DNA of 64,000 bases from Pedobacter boryungensis. Lineage in GTDB: Bacteria > Bacteroidota > Bacteroidia > Sphingobacteriales > Sphingobacteriaceae. Where the stretch lies: NCBI RefSeq assembly GCF_013204825.1, contig NZ_JABMKV010000001.1, forward strand, positions 1,302,001-1,366,000, in the 5' to 3' direction. Below are positions 47,561 to 56,879 of the stretch, in pieces; the first letter of the stretch is position 1; the number at the start of each line of letters is the position of its first letter. Made by a program: the position numbers and the translations under genes. The notes under the pieces were generated by a model. It did no database searches, was not told the DNA's origin, and worked only from the letters and a program-made list of their open reading frames with translations.

Positions 47561-48171
47561 TAAACTAATTTTTCTGCTTTCAACACATCCAATATTAACG
47601 GATAAGTATTTTTAATTTTCTCTTTAACGCCTAATGGTGCAACCCACGATGCAGTGGTAATTCCTTCCTCTTTCTGAGGAATTAATTTTGGTACTCCTTT
47701 CACAAACATTTTATACCAATTGGTTCGTTTTAAAATTACCTTTCCACCTAATTCATACACATGATAAGTTTTGCATAAACGTTCTTCGCGTTTTTCTATT
47801 TTCACACCGCACTCCTCTTCAACTTCTCGAACTGCAGTAACTTTTATTTTTTCGCCTTTTTCTACCTTGCCTTTTGGCAAATCCCACTTCTTATTTCTAA
47901 AAATAAATAAAAATTCGCCTTGAGCATTTTCTACCAAACCACCTGCAGCCTTAATTATCGTCAGCTTTTTTTTGATTGATTTTAGCAACTCTTTAGGCGT
48001 CTTGGTAATCAGCATATAATGCTTTTGCTTACTTTTTTTTAAATTTCTATAAAATGTTACAAAATCAAAATCCTCTGTGTCAAGCTGTTGAATTTTCTCC
48101 AATTGTTTGGGCACTGTAACACCTATAAACAAAGTATTATCGTTAATATAAATTCTGTATTTTTGAGCCAT
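47560..48171 (-). CDS. NUDIX hydrolase
   Basis: The 203-residue protein has an N-terminal domain of about 65 residues and a NUDIX domain. The Nudix box reads GKVEKGEKIKVTAVREVEEECGVKI, with the catalytic REVEEECG part intact. WDLPKGK precedes it. The substrate is probably a nucleoside-diphosphate derivative. I start at 48171 (MAQKYRIYIND). That ATG overlaps the divergent pyrE ATG, both using the palindrome CATG. An upstream extension would run inside pyrE and is rejected. Confidence 0.88.
   Translation of the reverse strand: MAQKYRIYINDNTLFIGVTVPKQLEKIQQLDTEDFDFVTFYRNLKKSKQKHYMLITKTPKELLKSIKKKLTIIKAAGGLVENAQGEFLFIFRNKKWDLPKGKVEKGEKIKVTAVREVEEECGVKIEKREERLCKTYHVYELGGKVILKRTNWYKMFVKGVPKLIPQKEEGITTASWVAPLGVKEKIKNTYPLILDVLKAEKLV
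48158..48165 (+). promoter_or_regulatory. TAnnTTTG -7 box for pyrE, inside the NUDIX gene
   Basis: TATTTTTG ends four bases before the pyrE ATG at 48170. It lies within the first codons of the divergent NUDIX gene, so pyrE must be transcribed from inside that gene. Confidence 0.55.
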
Positions 48172-48829
48172 GTATAATAAAAGTGATATTGAATTAAAGG
48201 TAGCTGAATTTTTATTACAAATTAAAGCAATTAAATTGCAACCTAACAATCCATTTACATGGGCGTCTGGTTGGAAATCCCCAATTTACTGTGATAACCG
48301 CATTACTTTATCACATCCATCTGTTAGAACATACATTCGTCAGAAATTAGCACAGCTAATACAAGAAGAATATGGAGCTGTTGATGTAATTGCTGGAGTA
48401 GCCACTGCAGGTATTCCACAAGGTGTTTTAGTAGCACAAGAATTAGGTTTACCATTTATTTATGTGAGATCTAAAGCAAAAGAACATGGTACCGGAAGTT
48501 TAATTGAAGGAGAAATTGTAGAAGGGCAGCGTGTTGTGGTAATTGAAGATTTAATTTCGACAGGCAAAAGCAGTTTACAAGCTGTAGATGCTTTACGTGA
48601 CGCAGGTTTATCTGTTGCAGGTTTAGTTGCGATTTTTACATATGGATTTGATCATGCAGATGAAAATTTTGCAAATGCTAAATGTCGCTATTCTACGTTA
48701 TCAAATTATTCTACATTAATTCAGTATGCTGCAGAACACAGTTTTATAGCACAAAATGATATAGATTTATTAAATAAATGGCGTGAAGCTCCTTCTGAAT
48801 GGGGAAGAGATGCCGTTGTAAATTCTTAA
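48170..48829 (+). CDS. pyrE: Orotate phosphoribosyltransferase
   Basis: The 219-residue enzyme forms OMP from orotate and PRPP in pyrimidine synthesis. FTWASGWKSPIYCDNR is the orotate-site opening, YVRSKAKEHGTGSLIEG the flexible loop with catalytic Lys residues, and VVVIEDLISTGKSSLQAV the PRPP-binding motif. Length is normal. Its start codon overlaps that of the divergent NUDIX gene. The SRPBCC gene follows by about 20 bases and is probably co-transcribed. Confidence 0.96.
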   Translation: MYNKSDIELKVAEFLLQIKAIKLQPNNPFTWASGWKSPIYCDNRITLSHPSVRTYIRQKLAQLIQEEYGAVDVIAGVATAGIPQGVLVAQELGLPFIYVRSKAKEHGTGSLIEGEIVEGQRVVVIEDLISTGKSSLQAVDALRDAGLSVAGLVAIFTYGFDHADENFANAKCRYSTLSNYSTLIQYAAEHSFIAQNDIDLLNKWREAPSEWGRDAVVNS

Positions 48830-48849
48830 TTTAATTTAAAATACGTTGT

Positions 48850-49248
48850 ATGACCATTATAGAAAGTACTGTTGAGATAAATCTTCCAATTGATAAGGTT
48901 TATATTTTTTTGGAAGATTTGAATAACCATAAGCAGTTAATGCCTGAAAATATATACAATTGGTCTTCTACAGCAGATGAAGCTAGTTTTACTATTCAAA
49001 ATATGGCAAAATTGGCCATTAAGATTGCTAGTCGCGTACCAAATAGTGAAATTATCGCTATTCCAACCGAAAAACCACCTTTTGATGTGGAATTAAAATG
49101 GACTGTTACCCCAAATGATAACGGTGGTACGACTGCAAAACATATTATTTCTGCAGATTTAAATATGATGATGAAAATGTTGGCCGCTGGCCCACTTCAA
49201 AAATTAGCTGATCATCAAACACAAAAATTAAAAGAGATTTTAGGATAA
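48850..49248 (+). CDS. SRPBCC (START-like) family protein
   Basis: The 132-residue protein has the single helix-grip fold: ESTVEINLPIDKVYIFLEDLNNHKQLMPEN at the start, an antiparallel sheet and a long C-terminal helix (MMKMLAAGPLQKLADHQTQKLKEIL). Such domains bind hydrophobic ligands. No catalytic assignment is possible. It lies 20 bp after pyrE. Confidence 0.8.
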   Translation: MTIIESTVEINLPIDKVYIFLEDLNNHKQLMPENIYNWSSTADEASFTIQNMAKLAIKIASRVPNSEIIAIPTEKPPFDVELKWTVTPNDNGGTTAKHIISADLNMMMKMLAAGPLQKLADHQTQKLKEILG

Positions 49249-49275
49249 TTCATTCTGAGTTTTTTAAATAAGATC

Positions 49276-49309
49276 AAAACACTTTTATTAATTTAAAAGT
49301 GTTTTTTTA
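49276..49309 (+). terminator. Terminator after the pyrE-SRPBCC unit
   Basis: AAAACACTTTTA pairs with TAAAAGTGTTTT around a short AT loop, followed by T. Confidence 0.8.
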
Positions 49310-49353
49310 TGCCTTAAAATTTAATTATATCTTAGGTAGATAATCCAGGTCGA

Positions 49354-52011
49354 ATGAAATTGTCCAAAGTTTTCAGAATTTCTATTGTTCTTCTATGCAC
49401 CGTTACTTCCTTAAATAGTTTTGGTCAAACCCTTGCTAACTTAAAAACAGAATATCTAATCAATCCAATTGGGTTAGATAATCCAAATCCTCGTTTTACT
49501 TGGCAAATGGCTGATGCTAGAAAAGGAGCAAAACAAACTGCTTTTCGAATAATGGTAAGTACAGATTCTGTTGCTTTGTTACAAGAGAAATCCAATCAAT
49601 GGAATACAGGGTGGTTACAAACCAGCACTTGCTTAAGAGCTTACTCGGGCCCGTTATTAAAACCTTTTACTACATATTTTTGGCGTGTAGATGTTGTTAA
49701 TGATGCAAAAATCACTCGCACTAAAATAGCTAGTTTTGAAATGGGTATGATGAATCCAGCTAATTGGAAAGGTGCATGGATATCTGATAATGAAAATGTT
49801 AAACTTAAACCTGCACCCTATTTCCGTACAACTTTTGAAACCAAAAAAGAAGTTAAATCTGCTCGTGCTTATATTGCCGCGGGCGGATTATATGAGCTTT
49901 CCCTAAATGGTGAAAAAGTGGGAAACCATAGAATGGATCCAATGTATACACGTTATGATAGAAGAACGTTATATGTTACTTACGATGTTACTCAACAACT
50001 TAAGGCAGGAAAAAATGCTATTGGTGTATTATTAGGAAATGGTTGGTACAATCATCAATCTACTGCAGTTTGGGATTTTGATAAAGCTCCTTGGCGTAAT
50101 AGACCAACTTTTTGTCTAGATTTGAAAATCACCTATACAGACGGAACAACAGAAACCATCACCTCTGGAAAGAATTGGAAAACAGCATTAAGTCCGATAA
50201 TTTTTAACAGTATTTACACCGCTGAACATTATGACGCGAGATTAGAACTTAATGGTTGGAACACGATTAATTTTGATGACACCAAATGGAAAAACGTAAT
50301 TTATCGCTCTGCTCCTTCTCCTAACATTGTAGCACAGGCGTTGCAGCCCATTAGAAATGTAGAGGAGATTACTGCTAAGAGCATTAAGAAATTTAACGAC
50401 ACGACCTATCTATTTGATTTAGGTAGAAATATTTCTGGCGTCAGTAAAATTAAACTAAGTGGACCTGAGGGAACTGTGATTAGGTTAAAACATACTGAAC
50501 GTTTGTATGCAAATGGTAGAGCCGATATGTCTAACATCGATGTACATTATCGCCCTACTGACGACAAGGATCCTTTTCAAACTGATATTTTAATTTTACA
50601 TGGTAAAGGCGAAGAAAGCTTCATGCCTCATTTCAATTATAAAGGTTTTCAATATGTTGAAGTCACTTCAAGTAAACCAATTGAATTAAAAAAAGAAGAT
50701 TTAGTTGGGTATTTTATGCATAGCGATGTTCCTGTAGTAGGCAGCATTAAAGCATCAGATCCTTTGATTGACAAAATATATTACGCTACAAATAACTCTT
50801 ATTTATCCAATCTATTTGGCTATCCAACTGATTGTCCGCAACGAGAAAAAAATGGTTGGACAGGTGATGCAGCCATAGCTATAGAAACTGGCCTATATGG
50901 TTTTGATGGGATTACCATTTATGAGAAATGGTTAGCCGATCATAGAGATGAACAGCAGCCTAATGGGGTTTTGCCTTCCATTATTCCGACCGATGGTTGG
51001 GGTTATGAATGGGGAAATGGACCAGATTGGACTAGCACAATCGCAATTATTCCTTGGAATATTTACCGATTTTATGGAGATACCAAGATTTTGAAAGATA
51101 ACTATGAGCATATGCGCAAGTATGTTAATCATATTGATGAAACTTACCCTACGGACATAACGACTTGGGGTTTGGGTGATTGGGTTCCTGTTAAATCTGT
51201 TTCGCCTGTAGCGCTAACTTCTACATGCTACTACTATGCTGATGTGGTGATTTTAGCAAAAACAGCAAAAATATTGGGGAAAGAAGATGATTTTAAAAAG
51301 TATATGGATCTGGCTGCTAAAATAAAGACAGCCTTTAACACCAAATATTTAAATCAAACTACTGGCATTTATAATACTGGTTTGCAAACAGAATTAAGTG
51401 TCCCTTTATTTTGGGGTATTGTTCCAGATGAAATGAAAGCTAAAGTAGCAGAAAATCTCGCCAAGCGTGTGGAAGCAGATGGTTTTCACTTAGATGTTGG
51501 ATTACTGGGAACTAAAGCAATTTTAAATGCTTTAAGTGAGAATGGATATGCTGATGTTGCTTATAGAGTTGCTGCTCAAAAAACTTTCCCAAGTTGGGGT
51601 TGGTGGATTGCAAATGGAGCAACTACGCTTTATGAAAATTGGCCAATTGATGCTAAATCTGATATTTCGATGAATCACATTATGTTTGGAGAAATTGGTG
51701 CTTGGTTGTATAAAGCACCAGGAGGCATTAAGCCTGACGAAAGCCAGCCTGGGTTTAAAAATGTACTACTTCAACCTTATTTTGTTGAGGGTTTAAACTC
51801 TTTTGAAGCTACCCACGATGGTCCGTATGGAAAAATAATTTCCTCTTGGAAAAGGAATGGAAAAGGAATCGAATATAAGGTAACTATTCCTGCAAATTCC
51901 TCTGCCACTGTAAAATTGGATAAGGAAAGAAAAACCTATTTAAACGGAAAGCAAATTGCTGGAGGCACTTTTAATTTACCAGCTGGAGAATATTTGATTG
52001 AATTGAAATAA
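49354..52011 (+). CDS. Alpha-L-rhamnosidase, glycoside hydrolase family 78
   Basis: The 885-residue secreted enzyme removes terminal alpha-L-rhamnose from plant glycosides or pectin side chains. A signal peptide ends NSFGQ. N-terminal beta domains open with NLKTEYLINPIGLDNPNPRF, followed by GGLYELSLNGEKVG. The (alpha/alpha)6 barrel has DCPQREKNGWTGDA, whose D493, E498 and D505 align with D567, E572 and D579 of Bacillus RhaB. E761 in TTLYENW corresponds to the inverting partner E841. The C-terminal beta-sandwich is complete. It stands alone, flanked by a terminator and repeats. Confidence 0.93.
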   Translation: MKLSKVFRISIVLLCTVTSLNSFGQTLANLKTEYLINPIGLDNPNPRFTWQMADARKGAKQTAFRIMVSTDSVALLQEKSNQWNTGWLQTSTCLRAYSGPLLKPFTTYFWRVDVVNDAKITRTKIASFEMGMMNPANWKGAWISDNENVKLKPAPYFRTTFETKKEVKSARAYIAAGGLYELSLNGEKVGNHRMDPMYTRYDRRTLYVTYDVTQQLKAGKNAIGVLLGNGWYNHQSTAVWDFDKAPWRNRPTFCLDLKITYTDGTTETITSGKNWKTALSPIIFNSIYTAEHYDARLELNGWNTINFDDTKWKNVIYRSAPSPNIVAQALQPIRNVEEITAKSIKKFNDTTYLFDLGRNISGVSKIKLSGPEGTVIRLKHTERLYANGRADMSNIDVHYRPTDDKDPFQTDILILHGKGEESFMPHFNYKGFQYVEVTSSKPIELKKEDLVGYFMHSDVPVVGSIKASDPLIDKIYYATNNSYLSNLFGYPTDCPQREKNGWTGDAAIAIETGLYGFDGITIYEKWLADHRDEQQPNGVLPSIIPTDGWGYEWGNGPDWTSTIAIIPWNIYRFYGDTKILKDNYEHMRKYVNHIDETYPTDITTWGLGDWVPVKSVSPVALTSTCYYYADVVILAKTAKILGKEDDFKKYMDLAAKIKTAFNTKYLNQTTGIYNTGLQTELSVPLFWGIVPDEMKAKVAENLAKRVEADGFHLDVGLLGTKAILNALSENGYADVAYRVAAQKTFPSWGWWIANGATTLYENWPIDAKSDISMNHIMFGEIGAWLYKAPGGIKPDESQPGFKNVLLQPYFVEGLNSFEATHDGPYGKIISSWKRNGKGIEYKVTIPANSSATVKLDKERKTYLNGKQIAGGTFNLPAGEYLIELK

Positions 52012-52024
52012 CACTACTTATCAC

Positions 52025-52215
52025 GTCATTGCGAGGAACGAAGCAATCTTACAACGGTTAATGAATAGGATGCTTTAAATCATTCAAAATTAGTTACTAT
52101 CTTAATTTTGTTCGTTAACTCTCTCTGTTCGGTTGGCTTTGTTTTACCGACTGAAGCAACTTTACTACGGTTAATGAACAAGATGCTTTATGATTGCTTC
52201 GTACATCGCAATGAC
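52025..52215. repeat. GTCATTGCGAGG...CGCAATGAC inverted-repeat element
   Basis: The left end GTCATTGCGAGGAACGAAGC and the right end GCTTCGTACATCGCAATGAC are inverted copies with two mismatches over 24 bases. The interior contains two direct copies of the phrase ACGGTTAATGAA followed by a GATGCTTTA segment. It fills most of the spacer before clpB. Confidence 0.85.
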
Positions 52216-52359
52216 GAGTACTAATTATAAATAAGACAATTTTTCAGCACAAACGACTTATTTACAGTCATTTAGTCATTTCATATTAATCCATACAGAC
52301 AAAATTTCCGATTAGCGAAGCAAAATGCATATGGCATTTGTTTTGAATAAAAGAGGAAT

Positions 52360-54954
52360 ATGAACTTCAACAACTTTACTATCAAAGCACAAGAGGCAAT
52401 TCAAAAAGCTTCTGAAATAGCGCAGGGCAATCAGCAACAGGCTATTGAAACTGCACACATCTTAAAAGGTTTGCTAACTGTTGATGAAAACGTGGTTTCT
52501 TATGTGCTGAAGAAACTAAATGTGAACCTAAATACGGTTGAGCAAAACTTAACCGCAGCGATAGAAAAACTACCGAAAGTGACTGGTGGAGATGTTTATT
52601 TGTCATCTTACGCCAATTCTGCTTTACAAAAAGCAACATCTTATTTAAAGGAATTTAAGGATGACTTTGTATCCGTTGAGCATTTATTATTAGGGCTATT
52701 AGCGGTAAACGATTCTACATCTAAGCTTTTAAAAGAACAAGGTGTAAATGAAAAAGACTTGAAACAAGCTATTGTTTCTTTACGTGGGGATAATAGAGTA
52801 ACGGATCAAAATGCAGAGGCAACGTATCAAGCATTGAATAAATATGCACGAAATTTAAATGAATACGCCGAAAGCGGAAAATTAGACCCTGTTATTGGTC
52901 GTGATGAAGAAATTCGTCGTGTTATTCAGATTTTATCTCGTAGAACGAAAAACAATCCGATACTAATTGGCGAGCCAGGTGTGGGTAAAACTGCCATTGC
53001 TGAAGGTATTGCGTTCAGAATTATAAAAGGCGACGTACCGGAAAACTTAAAAAGCAAAACGGTTTATTCATTAGATATGGGTGCTTTAATTGCCGGTGCA
53101 AAGTACAAAGGTGAGTTTGAAGAGCGATTAAAAGCCGTGGTTAAAGAGGTAACACAGAGCGATGGGGACATCATTTTATTTATTGATGAGATACATACAT
53201 TGGTTGGTGCTGGTGGCGGTGAAGGCGCAATGGATGCTGCTAATATTTTAAAACCAGCGTTAGCCAGAGGAGAACTACGTGCCATTGGTGCAACAACTTT
53301 AGATGAATATCAGAAGTATTTGGAAAAAGATAAGGCATTAGAACGTCGTTTCCAGAAGGTTATGGTTGATGAACCTGATACACAGGATGCGATTTCAATT
53401 TTACGTGGATTAAAAGAGCGTTATGAAACCCACCACAAAGTGAGAATTAAAGACGAAGCGATTATTGCAGCAGTAGAAATGTCTCAGCGTTATATTGCAG
53501 ATCGTTTTTTACCAGATAAAGCGATTGATTTAATGGACGAGGCTGCGTCGAAATTACGTATGGAAATGGATAGTGTTCCCGAAAACGTAGATGCGCTTGA
53601 TAGAGAGATTATGCGTTTAGAAATTGAACGTGAGGCCATTAAACGTGAAAAAGACGATAAAAAAGTAAAAGAACTATCTTCAGACATTGCCAACTTATCG
53701 GCAGAGCGTGATGAATTAAAAGCAAAATGGCAAGGTGAAAAAGATTTAGTTGATGCCGTAAATACTCAATTAGAGCAAATTGAGCATTATAAATTAGAGG
53801 CAGAACAAGCAGAACGTGCTGGTGATTATGGAAAAGTGGCAGAAATCCGTTATGGAAAAATAAAAGAAGCACAAGATAAGGTTGAGCAATTAAAAGTTGA
53901 TTTAGAAAAACAACAAAGCGATAGCCGAATGCTTAAAGAAGAGGTTACTGCGGATGATATTGCGGGTGTTGTTGCCCGTTGGACTGGTATTCCTGTACTT
54001 AAATTGGTGGCTAGTGAGCGTGAGAAATTATTGCATTTGGAGGATGAATTGCACAAACGTGTAGCTGGACAAGATGAGGCAATTGAAGCAATTTCTGATG
54101 CAATTCGTAGATCGAGAGCAGGTTTACAAGATAAGCGTAAACCAATTGGGTCGTTTATTTTCTTGGGAACAACTGGTGTTGGTAAAACAGAATTAGCAAA
54201 AGCATTAGCAGAATTTCTATTTAACGATGAAAACGCCATGACTAGAATTGATATGAGTGAATATCAAGAAAGACATGCGGTTTCTAGATTAATTGGTGCG
54301 CCTCCAGGATATGTTGGTTATGATGAAGGTGGGCAATTGACTGAGGCTGTTCGTAGAAAGCCGTATTCTGTGGTACTGTTAGATGAGATTGAAAAAGCTC
54401 ACCCAGATGTATTTAATATCTTATTGCAAGTATTGGATGATGGTCGTTTAACGGATAATAAAGGTCGTGTGGTGAACTTTAAGAACACGATTATTATTAT
54501 GACTTCTAATATTGGTTCTCATTTAATTCAGGATAATTTTAAAAACCTAGATGATGAAAATCGTGATGAAGTAATTGCAAAAACTAAGAATGAACTGTTT
54601 GAAGTATTGAAACAAACCATTCGTCCAGAATTTTTAAATAGAATTGACGAGTTGATTATGTTTACTCCTTTACAAAGAAGTGAAATTAGAAATATTGTCA
54701 ATTTACAATTTAAACATGTTCAGGATACTCTTGCAGAAATGGGAATTACGATTGAAGCAAGCACTGAGGCTTTAGATTGGTTAGCTGAGTTAGGTTATGA
54801 TCCTCAGTTTGGTGCTAGACCTTTGAAACGTGTCATTCAGAAAAGGATTTTGAATGAGTTATCGAAATCTATTTTAGCTGGAACAGTAGATAAGGATAGT
54901 AAAATAAAACTAGATATGTTTGATCACAAGTTTGTGTTTTTGAACGAGAAATAA
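52360..54954 (+). CDS. clpB: ATP-dependent disaggregase ClpB
   Basis: The 864-residue hexameric AAA+ chaperone rescues proteins from aggregates with DnaK. The N-terminal repeat domain (1-145) opens [19 protein letters not shown]1 has Walker A GEPGVGKT (204-211) and [16 protein letters not shown]. The coiled-coil M domain (about 400-525) marks it as ClpB and not ClpA/C. NBD2 has GTTGVGKT (603-610), [15 protein letters not shown] and [23 protein letters not shown] and [13 protein letters not shown] are the pore loops or their neighbours. A GAGGAAT purine stretch precedes the ATG, one of the few visible ribosome-binding-like sites. Confidence 0.97.
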   Translation: MNFNNFTIKAQEAIQKASEIAQGNQQQAIETAHILKGLLTVDENVVSYVLKKLNVNLNTVEQNLTAAIEKLPKVTGGDVYLSSYANSALQKATSYLKEFKDDFVSVEHLLLGLLAVNDSTSKLLKEQGVNEKDLKQAIVSLRGDNRVTDQNAEATYQALNKYARNLNEYAESGKLDPVIGRDEEIRRVIQILSRRTKNNPILIGEPGVGKTAIAEGIAFRIIKGDVPENLKSKTVYSLDMGALIAGAKYKGEFEERLKAVVKEVTQSDGDIILFIDEIHTLVGAGGGEGAMDAANILKPALARGELRAIGATTLDEYQKYLEKDKALERRFQKVMVDEPDTQDAISILRGLKERYETHHKVRIKDEAIIAAVEMSQRYIADRFLPDKAIDLMDEAASKLRMEMDSVPENVDALDREIMRLEIEREAIKREKDDKKVKELSSDIANLSAERDELKAKWQGEKDLVDAVNTQLEQIEHYKLEAEQAERAGDYGKVAEIRYGKIKEAQDKVEQLKVDLEKQQSDSRMLKEEVTADDIAGVVARWTGIPVLKLVASEREKLLHLEDELHKRVAGQDEAIEAISDAIRRSRAGLQDKRKPIGSFIFLGTTGVGKTELAKALAEFLFNDENAMTRIDMSEYQERHAVSRLIGAPPGYVGYDEGGQLTEAVRRKPYSVVLLDEIEKAHPDVFNILLQVLDDGRLTDNKGRVVNFKNTIIIMTSNIGSHLIQDNFKNLDDENRDEVIAKTKNELFEVLKQTIRPEFLNRIDELIMFTPLQRSEIRNIVNLQFKHVQDTLAEMGITIEASTEALDWLAELGYDPQFGARPLKRVIQKRILNELSKSILAGTVDKDSKIKLDMFDHKFVFLNEK

Positions 54955-54968
54955 TATTTATTTAATAA

Positions 54969-55018
54969 AGAAAGCCGCTGATTTGCAGATTTAACTCTGT
55001 ATCAGCGGCTTTTTTTTA
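54969..55018 (+). terminator. Terminator after clpB
   Basis: AAAGCCGCTGAT pairs with ATCAGCGGCTTT, with a second small hairpin in the loop, and is followed by eight T. Confidence 0.88.
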
Positions 55019-55022
55019 GCTT

Positions 55023-55108
55023 GTCCTCATTGCGAGGTCCGAAGCAATCCTACAACATGTGAAAAATATATAACAAATCGCTTTAATTGCTTTATACCTC
55101 GCAATGAC
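55023..55108. repeat. GTCCTCATTGCGAGG...CGCAATGAC element
   Basis: The left half ATTGCGAGGTCCGAAGCAAT and the right half TTGCTTTATACCTCGCAATGAC are imperfect inverted copies. It lies between the convergent clpB and M28 peptidase genes and could double as a terminator. Confidence 0.75.
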
Positions 55109-55135
55109 GATTTTGTGGCATTATTATATAAATAA

Positions 55136-56791
55136 CTATTTCATACTCTTTTCTCTAATCGCTTTAAACTCGCTTCCCTCTTTCCAATTAGGAAAAGTTG
55201 TTTCATTGCTTAAACGATAACCTACATCAAATAATAATCTTAAATCCTCTACCATTCCTGAGAAATCCCATTTAGTTGGCTCAAAATTATCCGCAGGTGC
55301 GTGGTAACGATTTTTTGTATAATCTTCTTTTTGTGTTTTACCCCAAGCTAATCCGTGAGCTACATTATCATCACCAGTTTCTGTATATAGCGCTGGAATT
55401 CCCACTTTTGCAAAATTAAAGTGATCCGATCTAAAGTAAAATCCTGCAGATGGATTGGAATCTTTAACCACAACCCTACCTTGTTTTTTAGCAGCTTCTA
55501 CTAAATAATCCTCTAATTCCGATTGACCCATACCAACTGCGATTATATCTTTAGTTTTTCCACTTGCCGACATTGCATCAATATTGATGTTGGCTACTGT
55601 TTTATTTACAGGAACTAATGGATGTGCACCATAATATTCTGAACCCAATAAACCTTGCTCTTCAGCAGTTACCGCTAAAAACAGAATAGAACGCTCAGGT
55701 TGTTTTTTAGCTTTTTTAAAGGCATCAGCTAATACTAACAAAGCAGCGGTTCCAGTTGCATTATCTACTGCTCCATTGTAAATCGAATCTCCATTTATCG
55801 CCTCACCTTTACCTAAATGATCCCAGTGACCTGAGTAAATGATATATTCATCCGCTCTTTTAGCTCCAGGTAAGATAGCTGCTACATTATGGGAAATGGA
55901 TTTTTTAATGGTGTTGTTGATAGTTGTTGATACTTTCAATCCTAAATCAACAGGTTTAAATCCTTTTTTACCTGCTTGAACCATTAAATCTTCCGATTTA
56001 CCAGCCATTTTGAACATTGACTTTGCTACATCTTGGGTAATCCACCCTTCTAATAAAGCTCTAGATTTATTGTCATCGGCTGCAGCTAAATACAGTTTAG
56101 ATTTAGACCACCCGCTTCTTACCACCGCCCAAGGATAACTTGCTGCTTTATCTTCGTGAATAATAATTACACCTGTTGCACCTTGTCGAGCCGCTTCTTC
56201 GAACTTGTAGGTCCAACGCCCGTAATACGTCATTGTTTTACCTTTAAACAAGGTTGAATCTAAAAAGCCCGGATCATTAACCATTACCACAACGGTTTTA
56301 CCTTTTACATCTAAGCCTTCGTAATCATTCCATTTATATTCAGGAGCAACAATTCCGTAACCTGCAAATACCATTTCTGAGTTTTCTACTTTAACTTGAT
56401 TGGTTACATGTCGAGTTGCACCTACAAAATCATCCAAATATTTGAGTGAAGTTGAGCTTCCACTTGCTGTTTTAATCGTTAAATCTGTGGGTGTAGATTT
56501 AATATCTACCATTGGTACATCTTGAAAATAACTATCGCCATTGGCTGGTTTTAAACCCAATTTCTCAAATTCTCCTTTTAGGTAATTGATGGTTTTGGTT
56601 TCACCTTCTGTAAATGGTTTTCTACCTTCAAAATCATCTGAAGCTAAAACTGCAATATGTTTGGAAAAAGCAGTGTCATTTATTGCTTTTAAGGCGACAG
56701 AATCGGTTGAAGAATCTGCACTATTTTGTTTTGTTTGACAAGATGCAAAACCCATTGCACCAACAGCCAATATCAATAGTTGTTTTTTCAT
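55136..56791 (-). CDS. M28-family zinc aminopeptidase lipoprotein with PA domain
   Basis: The 551-residue exported peptidase starts MKKQLLILAVGAMGFASC, a lipoprotein signal. A protease-associated domain (about 130-260) is inserted. The M28 zinc-binding residues appear in order: SGHWDHLG (His), GAVDNATGTAALL (bridging Asp), TAEEQGLLGSEYYG (catalytic and ligand Glu), NINIDAMSASG (Asp) and YFRSDHFNFAKVGIPA (His). It should release N-terminal residues from peptides in the periplasm or at the surface. I start at 56791; an upstream ATG at 56854 lies in the hairpin element. It follows the DPP-IV gene on the same strand, possibly as one unit. Confidence 0.9.
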   Translation of the reverse strand: MKKQLLILAVGAMGFASCQTKQNSADSSTDSVALKAINDTAFSKHIAVLASDDFEGRKPFTEGETKTINYLKGEFEKLGLKPANGDSYFQDVPMVDIKSTPTDLTIKTASGSSTSLKYLDDFVGATRHVTNQVKVENSEMVFAGYGIVAPEYKWNDYEGLDVKGKTVVVMVNDPGFLDSTLFKGKTMTYYGRWTYKFEEAARQGATGVIIIHEDKAASYPWAVVRSGWSKSKLYLAAADDNKSRALLEGWITQDVAKSMFKMAGKSEDLMVQAGKKGFKPVDLGLKVSTTINNTIKKSISHNVAAILPGAKRADEYIIYSGHWDHLGKGEAINGDSIYNGAVDNATGTAALLVLADAFKKAKKQPERSILFLAVTAEEQGLLGSEYYGAHPLVPVNKTVANINIDAMSASGKTKDIIAVGMGQSELEDYLVEAAKKQGRVVVKDSNPSAGFYFRSDHFNFAKVGIPALYTETGDDNVAHGLAWGKTQKEDYTKNRYHAPADNFEPTKWDFSGMVEDLRLLFDVGYRLSNETTFPNWKEGSEFKAIREKSMK

Positions 56792-56819
56792 ATTTAAAGA
56801 TAATAATTTTAGCTTATAA

Positions 56820-56858
56820 GCAGCAGATGCGCAGATTAAGTAAAATCTGCGCATCTGC
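56820..56858. repeat. Perfect inverted repeat between two peptidase genes
   Basis: AGCAGATGCGCAGAT and ATCTGCGCATCTGCT form a 15-bp stem around TAAGTAAA. It lies between the DPP-IV stop and the M28 start and may act as a processing or termination site. Confidence 0.8.
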
Positions 56859-56879
56859 TATTCAATTATATGTGTATTT

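Noticed and set aside
53064..54239. Minus-strand frames of 67-129 codons inside clpB
   Set aside because: Antisense of the conserved AAA+ domains; Ser-rich low-complexity translations without family resemblance.
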